Assembly (NCBI GenBank): GCA_947650285.1
Contig: CANTFL010001293.1
Coordinates: 62,001 to 126,000 of the forward strand
Reading direction: 5' to 3'
Origin: Hyaloperonospora brassicae
Taxonomy: Eukaryota; Oomycota; Peronosporomycetes; Peronosporales; Peronosporaceae
Length of the DNA: 64,000 bases
Part shown: positions 56,650 through 64,000 of the stretch, in pieces
How the letters are laid out: the number at the start of each line of letters is the position of its first letter
Numbering within the stretch: position 1 is the stretch's first letter
Made by a program: the position numbers and the translations under genes
The notes under the pieces: model-generated
Told to the model about the DNA's origin: nothing
The model's database searches: none
Seen by the model: only the letters and a program-made list of their open reading frames with translations

Positions 56650-56654
56650 CACAT

Positions 56655-59600
56655 AGCCTGATCATGAGGTGTTGACAGTGGAATGAAGGCTGCAATCTTC
56701 ACGGGTGTGTTCAATCGTCAACTTTATGTCAGAGGTCTCATCACCATTACCCTGCAGTGCAACAAATTAACGTCAAAAGCAGCGACCTCGAATGTGCGAA
56801 TTCGTGCTGTAGGAAGGCTACAAATCGAAACGGTGTCTTCCAACGTGACCGGCACGGTGTCAGTCTCCGCTTACATAAATTTCTAGAGGCGGGACCGCCG
56901 GCATCTTCCTCAGCGCTTCGTAAATGTAGATCACTGTTGTGGGATGTTGTGTTAGGGCGTAACATATGTGGGCCTAGTCCACGACGGAGATCAAAGCCTT
57001 GAATACTACAAGATCACATCCGACGACTGGTACAGCACAAAGAAGTGGAATCCGTAACACGTTGTCGCCCTACAGGAAAGATCGACATGGACCATAGTAA
57101 TGCAGTCAGAAGACTCTACTGGCTTTGATCTCCACAAAGGTCGCGATACCAAACTTCGTTTTGCCTAGGAAGCGAAAAAAACGAAGACGTATCCTATTGA
57201 CTGACATGGTCGCTATAATTGGGAGTCATCACTAGAGAGTATCTTAACCATTTCGACTAACCTTTAGTACTCTAGGAATGATGAAGGTGATCCAAGCTGT
57301 GTCTCGAAGCATGTATGTTTCGGTAGGCCAGAGAATACGAACTACTCTATACCTACAATTCGGAAATGTATAATTCCTATTTATTTCAGTATACACACTC
57401 AATATGGTGTAAGTTAAAAGAATTATTTGTCGCAGAGTGACCATATCATAAGCGTCATAGGCGGACCTATCGGTAACCTGCTTGTAGCCATGTGTTGCCT
57501 CTATGTAACTTAAGAACCACCTCGATTGCTCTGTAGTTCTTCTCTTTTGTCGCCTGCTGTACTAAAAATTCTGAGGGACAGCCGTCCCGTGGTTTACAGA
57601 GGCCTAGCAGCAACCCGCCTGGTCAGACACCATGATCCAACGACTACTCGTTCAGGCCCTCGTCTACTCTGGAAACAGAACAGCTCGAAAAGATTAAATT
57701 AGAGGCATCATAATAGTATTGGTCAGAATATCATCCAGCACTTCATCGTAGCCCGACGGCTGGACCAAAAGTGCAGCTGCAGTAGAGGTATATGCCTAAA
57801 ACAATCAGCCACGCATCAACATGCTTCATTTGACGAAAGCTAAATTCGCTTATACTTCTGTTTTGGAATCCATGTTAACGCACGCTAGACATGTAACCTG
57901 AAGTCGAAGCTCACAAGACAATTATTTTACGAGAAAGAGTTCTTTTCTGCCCATCGACGCAGCAACATATTCTGCTTCAGTATGTGGCAACGCCTCTACC
58001 ATATGTTTTTTTCAAGCCACCCTAGTGCAGGTGATTGAAGCGAGCTGAAAGCTGTGAGTAACGCAAATTAATTATTGGGTGACTACAGTAACAATAGGTC
58101 CCAGCAAGATAAACATTCACAGCTGATATATATTAGCGTAAAGCTGTGACTCGATCACAAGATACATCACTGGGTACGTGGGATGAAGGTAATTGGGAAC
58201 TACAATCTTCAGGCTTTTTGTCCAATTAAACCACGCCAATATATTGAATGGCGGAAGCTGATAAAGAAGACAAGGAAAGGTCAATGTAACAAAGTCACTA
58301 ATAGAATTTTAAGACGTAGATCGGTGACCACCCAGTTAAGGCGTCACTTACTGGCGAAAAATGACACCTAGTGATCTAGCGATCCAATAGGAAATGAAAG
58401 ATGATCCCAACAAGGATCAACGATCCGATCCAACTGTCAGCAGAATGATGGACATGGAACGATTTGAGACGAGGAGTAGAAAGGGATGATTTTAGTGGAC
58501 CAATCTGGGACGAGTCGTAGATATATATAATTTCCACGGTGTGATCTGGTACAAAAGAAGGGATGAAGTCAAGCAACCCACCTGAAGGTTGATCAAGGAC
58601 AAGAACGTGTATGTTGAAGCAGGTGAAGACTGGGTCACCAATCTACACACGAAGGTCTCTTGTTTCACGAACATTTGGGACATCGTATTGACCGATATCG
58701 GCAACGATCGTGAATGTTGTGGCAGAATTACTCTGGGAAAGGTACCTCTGGGACCAGGTGGTGTGATATGACTCTGTGACGAAGGTGTAACATCCTGATG
58801 ATCTGTGACATTCTTTACCGGTCTCAAAATGGGAGTACTGATTTTGGTTGATTCTAGACCGATCTGGAAGTGTGAATACTCATGGGAGTCCAGGGAGTTA
58901 TTCTAAGAGATGTGGAGGGTCTCGTGGACCAGATAACCCTTCAGGGTGGTATTGGAGCACGTACAATGAGCAAGAGAACATTTATTGCTGAAATGTACCG
59001 TGTCGATCCTCAACGACCTCGAATTGGGCATCAGATCGGTCATGTTCCCTGTTGATTATAGATATATCGCTGATGAGACTACTAAATCATGATAAATACA
59101 CTCGATAGAGGTCCCTGAGTAATTTCTCTAAAGTTCAAACCAGACGGGGCAGTGGAAGCTGGTTGAATTGACGTCGCAAACGGTTTTGGACACATTTGAC
59201 ATTTTGGGTCACATATTGGGTGTTTTAGCGCTGACAATGTAAATTTGGTACTACATTTGAGATTTGGGCTATTTTGGTGGTCTAGGTACGACATCCGGAA
59301 TACTGGCGGTATCGATGAAGTACAAGTCACGAGATTTCGACACGTGTTCAAGGGGACGATACGGCTTAAGGTATTACCGGTTTGGATAACGACCTACACT
59401 TAGAAATAGGCGTAAAGATAGGTTGGATATTAATTTGGTTGGTTAATAAACAGACTTGAAATCTACTTCTTCTGCTCACGACGCACGTTCTCCTCCCCTC
59501 TTCTCCGGGCAAGATTGATCTGCTTCCCCGGCGGGTCAAGGCACTCGTGTTACAGGGACACAGAAGACCGATCTTGGATTGTTGGCCAAGATCGAGAAGA

Positions 59601-62400
59601 GCGATCCCGGAAGATCTGGTCCGGATTGGTCAAACACTCACACTCAGCTCAACTGCTAGGGTAGTAGCAACAACGGAAAAGGAAAGGACACAAGATCGCG
59701 AAACGGCTCAAGTAGTCAAAGATCTATATAAGGAGTTCAAGACACGACCAAGCACGATCGAAGCAATCTACAGGACAGATCGGCACGATTAATTTTGACG
59801 AAACAGGAAACCTATATGGTCCAATCTGCGCACTTCAGACAAGATTGTCCAACCCCAAGACCAGATCGGACCGATCCCAAGGCAAGGTTGACGCAAGATT
59901 ATTATTTGCTAAGTGAAGATTTCTGCACAGCAAAGCCCCGATCCAGAAGACAAATCGAGATCGGTGTGATCCAAGATCACGATCGCAACATCTTCAAACA
60001 TAAATCGCCGCGGCTCAAGACCAAGATTGCAGAACCTCTTTTCGTGGTACGAAGATTCCCGCACTAAAAGTAAACTCTCCACCCCAAACTCTCAGCGATA
60101 TCGACATCTCCCAAGGCCATCACGAAGAGCTCAAGCCAGCCCAACTGACGGGTACACAAGGTGAGCACAAGGTTATACAACAGGGCACGGATCGGAGTAC
60201 ATTCTCCGTGAGTCGGCAAGTCTGGGCAAGTAGAAGATCGACCCTCACACAAAAGCGTTTTGTGAGATCGACTTCACCACATCAACTAGATACTTATCCC
60301 TGTCCTGATGTATATAACCGCTCATATCACATCCCAATTGCCCATTAAAACGGAGATTATGTCCCGCCCGCAAGACAAATATTGAATACAGTGCTGGTAG
60401 CAGCAGTACCTTCTCATCGAGCTACACATAAATGCGAAAGACAAAGGTTTCACGATTACAGCAGAAGAGGATAGTCTTGTTGCAAGGCGAATGCCCTAGT
60501 CGGATTTATCTAATGTTTACTGATCAAGATTTAGGGTTGCGATTAAATTGATTAAGGTTCAATAAGATTGACGTGACAGACGAAATCACCACATATGATG
60601 CCTTTGTTCCGTCTAAGACACTGGAAAGACTAATTGAAGCACCGGTCTACTTTCATGAACGTGATATCCGCTTGCTGAAGATATGCAGCAACATATGGTT
60701 GTGAACATGAATATTGTATATCGTCCCTTCTTCCTTATGTGGAATCAACACACGGATTACCAACACATACGGACGAAATTACGCTAGACGATATTCATGC
60801 TGGCGACTCTTGAATATCCCTAAAATTGTGCATAAAAAAGCCGTGTCGGTGATCCTAGAAAGTCAGTTTTTATCCTAATAAGAATGCAATTCGTTAGTGT
60901 CGACCGCATGATTGTCGCCAGCGACATATAGTAGGTGGAGTCTTACTGATATTTCAATGCGTGCACCTGACGGCATCGGAGCAAGTAGATTAATTATTCG
61001 ATCGAACTAAGTATCTTTCATCAGCACAAGGGAGTACACGATCTTCTTTGACTTGAGTGTTGCCAGCTGCGATGATATCAGAGAGAAACGATATGTGTAC
61101 CCAAATTTTTATCCCGATAAATATGTGTATATCAATCCACGAGTCTGATGCCTACACGAAGTAATCGGTCATATTGGTTGGTTTTGGGAGGCATATTTGG
61201 GTATGCAAACGATCCACTATATCCGGTATATTCCAACCATTGTTTTTGAGAGGTAGTGGTAGGTTTCTCAACTACTGTGGGAATCGTACTGCGATTGTCA
61301 CCCTCAGGGATTTTTGTGCACATTGAGGAGTTTGAACTAACATTCATCATCTTAAAGATTAGCCTATTGCACCAGTACCTCAGGGAACTACCCATATAGA
61401 AATCGGTCATAGAACCCCGTCATATGCTGGATAATCTGTGTGGTACGGTTCACGGGTACGGCTATCAATTTTGGGTTTCTAAAGCCGAATCAAAGTAAAG
61501 ATGATTTTGGCCTTAGTTACACGTATTGCATGTTTATCTGGATCCGAACGCTGTTTGGCTGATAACGACTCACAAATCTACTAACATCGTATCGATAATG
61601 TGTTGTATTCTGATGTAAAGTTGGTGGACGATCTGTCAACAAGCGATGCAAATACACCGAGGCTAACCGATTCGCTAAATTGCAGTTGGCCTTTAACGGA
61701 TAGAGAAATAGTAGATTAATATTAACAATCGTTCAACAAGTAGAATCTTTCGTTGATTCTATCGAACTTTTTAGACTTCTCCTGCAATCTATCTGATTTA
61801 TCGAAGGCTTCGCAATCCATTAAGTTGTGTGTACACAGAACCAAACCACTTTCACAAATTATATTAATACTTGTAGAATATATCGGAATACGAAAGAGTA
61901 GCCTGATTCAGTAGAAGTAGCAGGTTGAACCCCTCGAATATGGGGTTTGGAGAAGTGAAAACGTAAAAATTGATGTATTCATTAAATAATTTTAATTGAC
62001 GTCCATCCTTCCTGATGCACGGAGATAATCCACCATTCGTAGTGTTCCTTGCATATTTCGAGCTCACCAAATGCACCTGTTAATTTGGCTGAGTCTAGTT
62101 TTATTAACTTGAGAAGATACCGATCTTGGTTGAGGTTTAACGTTGACTCGACTTGATTGCGTAATAATGAACTCGCACAACGATTTTGTTGGAATGCAAT
62201 ATTTTTGCGATATGCCAAAAGGTATAAAGAGGGTGATATTTGATGTTTTGTACGCCTTGTTAGTACTATTCACCACTTGGTCGAGACATGAACCACCCTT
62301 AGTGATACCTTTTCGTATGATCGGAAATGCAATCTGAAGCGTTTACGGGAAAAAGGCCGTGGCGATTATGTAGACTTACAAATGATATAACCTCAGAACT
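56655..62400. other. AT-rich geneless stretch
   Basis: No gene is supported and open frames are short (the longest, 58492-58827 minus, has no family character). Around 59460-59560 the sequence turns GC-rich and pyrimidine-rich and could be an LTR edge, but no partner repeat is visible. The composition fits old, heavily mutated transposon DNA. Confidence 0.5.
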
Positions 62401-62450
62401 TGTAATTACTGCTTATTCCGATCACATTGTGCGCGAATTTAAATATATTT

Positions 62451-62651
62451 CTATTCTCGGCCAAAGGTAAGATAGATAATAAGTGATCTCGAGTTTTTCT
62501 TGGGGACACACCCGTAGTTGGTCATCATGTGGCCAAAAAATCTAACCTTGAAATGTGAGCTTCGTGTCGCATACATACTGAGAAATCGAGATCTATGCAT
62601 CGACCAACTAAGATTATGTAAATATGCAATGATGCCCTTCATAACTTGCAT
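62451..62651 (-). pseudogene. Decayed gypsy reverse transcriptase fragment
   Basis: Minus-strand frame: GIIAYLHNLSWSM matches the gypsy 'VIAYLDDLLVYS' active-site block, with YLDD changed to YLHN. SSHFKVRFFGHMMTNYGCVP matches the 'CxFxxxxVxFLGHxVTxxGVxP' block that follows it. The spacing between blocks (about 30 residues) is as in gypsy elements. Flanking frames on both sides are too degraded to follow. Confidence 0.6.
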
Positions 62652-64000
62652 TAGATTCTCGAATACAGATCGACTACAGTAAAAAGGTCACTTCGCTTTG
62701 TAACCGAATGATTTATACGTTTCGCATGTGCAAAAAAGCGTGACATGTACTTCAATAGTGGGGCTGAATTTATGATGGAGCGGTAATCTCATAACGCCAT
62801 ACATGTACCATTAGTGTGTGGATGCACACATATATTGATCCCAGAATATAGCGGCCCTTTCTCGTAACTAAATATTCCATACCCTTTCACTCACACAATA
62901 CTGATCTTTCGCGGGCCAAAGTCTGTATCAGATGCCAAAAACTGACCCAATTGTTGTGTCGAATACCACTGCATCAATATGAATGTACAACATTGATTTA
63001 GATGTCTTACAAGCCTTCTTTTCTCCGATCTTTGCAGGTTCATCGCTGGATGATATTCAAGTGGAGAGTATCTTGGATGTACGACCGTTTTGTAAGGTTC
63101 TGTACAGCCTTGTGCACTCAGTCCTACATCAGACCAGCATCAACTATCCACCTCATCCATACGTACAAATCTCTATATCGTAGACTGTGCAGCCGATCAC
63201 TGCGTAAATGCTGACTGTTCACGAATTTACATGTGGTCGATCGGTGACCTGTGTCAAATGATTAACGTAAAAGTATAATATAACAACCAGATACCAGCAA
63301 GAATTACGACATAACTGGACTTATTTGTTTACATTCCTGAATTAATCTTAGAATGGTCCTTCTAAGCGTTTGTCGATCAGTATTGATCCCATTCAACCAA
63401 TATCAGCCCCTCATATCCTCATTTAGCTATAAATATTATCAATCTGAATTACGTTGTTTGATCAAGACGCATTATTTCATCATTGATGCTTTCCATGTTA
63501 CACATTCATACATTTCGTCATATTCAGCAAACAAGTCTATCGAAGACGATTATATCAAATCAATATTCCGAATTCAATCGGTACTACCCCCAACCACGAT
63601 AATCAATACGCAAAATATCCTAACACAAGTATTCTGATCAGGTTGAGGTGTTGAGATACCAAATACACACTTTGCTACAACTATCTTAAATACTATACTG
63701 TAGTGGATTGGTGATCACAAGATCCTTGTGATCCCGACTCTCCACTGGCGCCCAGACGACCGACGATTAAAGGGGTTCGTCGGTTTCCGTGCTTGTATCC
63801 TTCCTCACCTTGTGTACCCGTCGGTAGTGCGGTCCGCCCTCTACCAGGTAGTCTCATGTCAATTTAAAATTTGACCGTGTCTGAGATGGGTTAATGATCG
63901 TATGGAAACTCTCACACGACCACGGGTACACTTTTAGGGTGCTCGATATGAGTCAACCTGATCTCTATGATATCGCCTTGCCCAAAGTCTATGCTTGATT
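62652..64000. other. AT-rich right edge, possible LTR end near 63.8 kb
   Basis: No gene is supported. At 63792-63855 a GC-rich stretch with CTTCCTCACCTTGTGTACCCGTCGG resembles the end of the gypsy LTR at 48980-49003 (TTCCTCGTTCACCTCGTGTACGTCTGTCGG in pieces). It may be the edge of a diverged related LTR. Confidence 0.3.

Larger units (their letters stand above)
48657..56654 (+). mobile_element. Ty3/gypsy chromovirus LTR retrotransposon, broken coding
   Basis: Terminal repeats 48662-49054 and 56260-56649 start TGTAACGGGG and end CCCCGTCACA or CCCCGTTACA. The flanks are CATAT and CACAT, a five-base duplication with one change. Internal order is gag with CCHC knuckle, protease, reverse transcriptase, RNase H, integrase, chromodomain: a chromovirus. 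A purine tract precedes the 3' LTR. Between the end of pol (55149) and the 3' LTR is about 1.1 kb holding an antisense ORF. Pol is broken by about six stops and at least two frameshifts, so the element is not autonomous. Confidence 0.95.

Noticed and set aside
59547..60067. Two adjacent plus-strand ORFs possibly gag-like
   Set aside because: They lack a zinc knuckle or capsid motif; without a paired LTR the assignment to an element is not supported.

Overview
The window looks like nuclear DNA of an oomycete, most likely Peronosporales (Phytophthora or a downy mildew). The basis is a short island of gene-dense, GC-rich, intron-poor DNA set in kilobases of decayed Ty1/copia, Ty3/gypsy and L1-like elements, small introns (about 70-180 bp), and an oomycete-type initiator (GCTCATTCCCCA) directly upstream of one start codon. 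No bacterial operons, rRNA, phage or CRISPR structure was seen.

Layout: 1-531, a protein gene on the minus strand that runs off the left edge. 532-3116, no convincing gene. 3117-8334, a complete but dead Ty1/copia element with both LTRs, a 5-bp target duplication (ATGCT) and a copia-type primer site matching the tRNA-Met anticodon arm. About 9.0-11.75 kb, a decayed L1-like LINE on the minus strand (endonuclease and reverse transcriptase recognisable). 12-15.2 kb, unassigned. 15201-33765, a tandem array of a ~631-bp unit, 29 full copies plus a 264-bp partial copy (18.6 kb). 33.8-35.6 kb, the 3' end of a second copia element with a ~188-bp inverted repeat. 36770-47441, the gene island. 48657-56654, a Ty3/gypsy chromovirus with both LTRs, a broken gag-pol and an antisense ORF set before the 3' LTR. 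56.6-64 kb, AT-rich sequence with decayed gypsy reverse transcriptase on the minus strand near 62.5 kb.

The gene island holds four plus-strand genes: a four-exon YtcJ-type amidohydrolase, the two-exon small subunit of replication protein A (RPA3), an intronless ~1411-residue SAPS-like/PH/SnoaL-like protein, and an intronless mitochondrial E2-like subunit of the pyruvate dehydrogenase complex. They look like unrelated housekeeping genes, not a pathway.

The points most worth following: the E2-like protein has one lipoyl domain, an MRPS36/KGD4-like PLIKFLGKR motif where the E3-binding domain normally sits, and Arg in place of the catalytic His; the 631-bp array, which seems to have grown from a piece of intron-containing coding sequence; the SAPS-PH-SnoaL fusion; and the antisense ORF of the chromovirus. 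All identifications are by eye from translated sequence; no database search was run.
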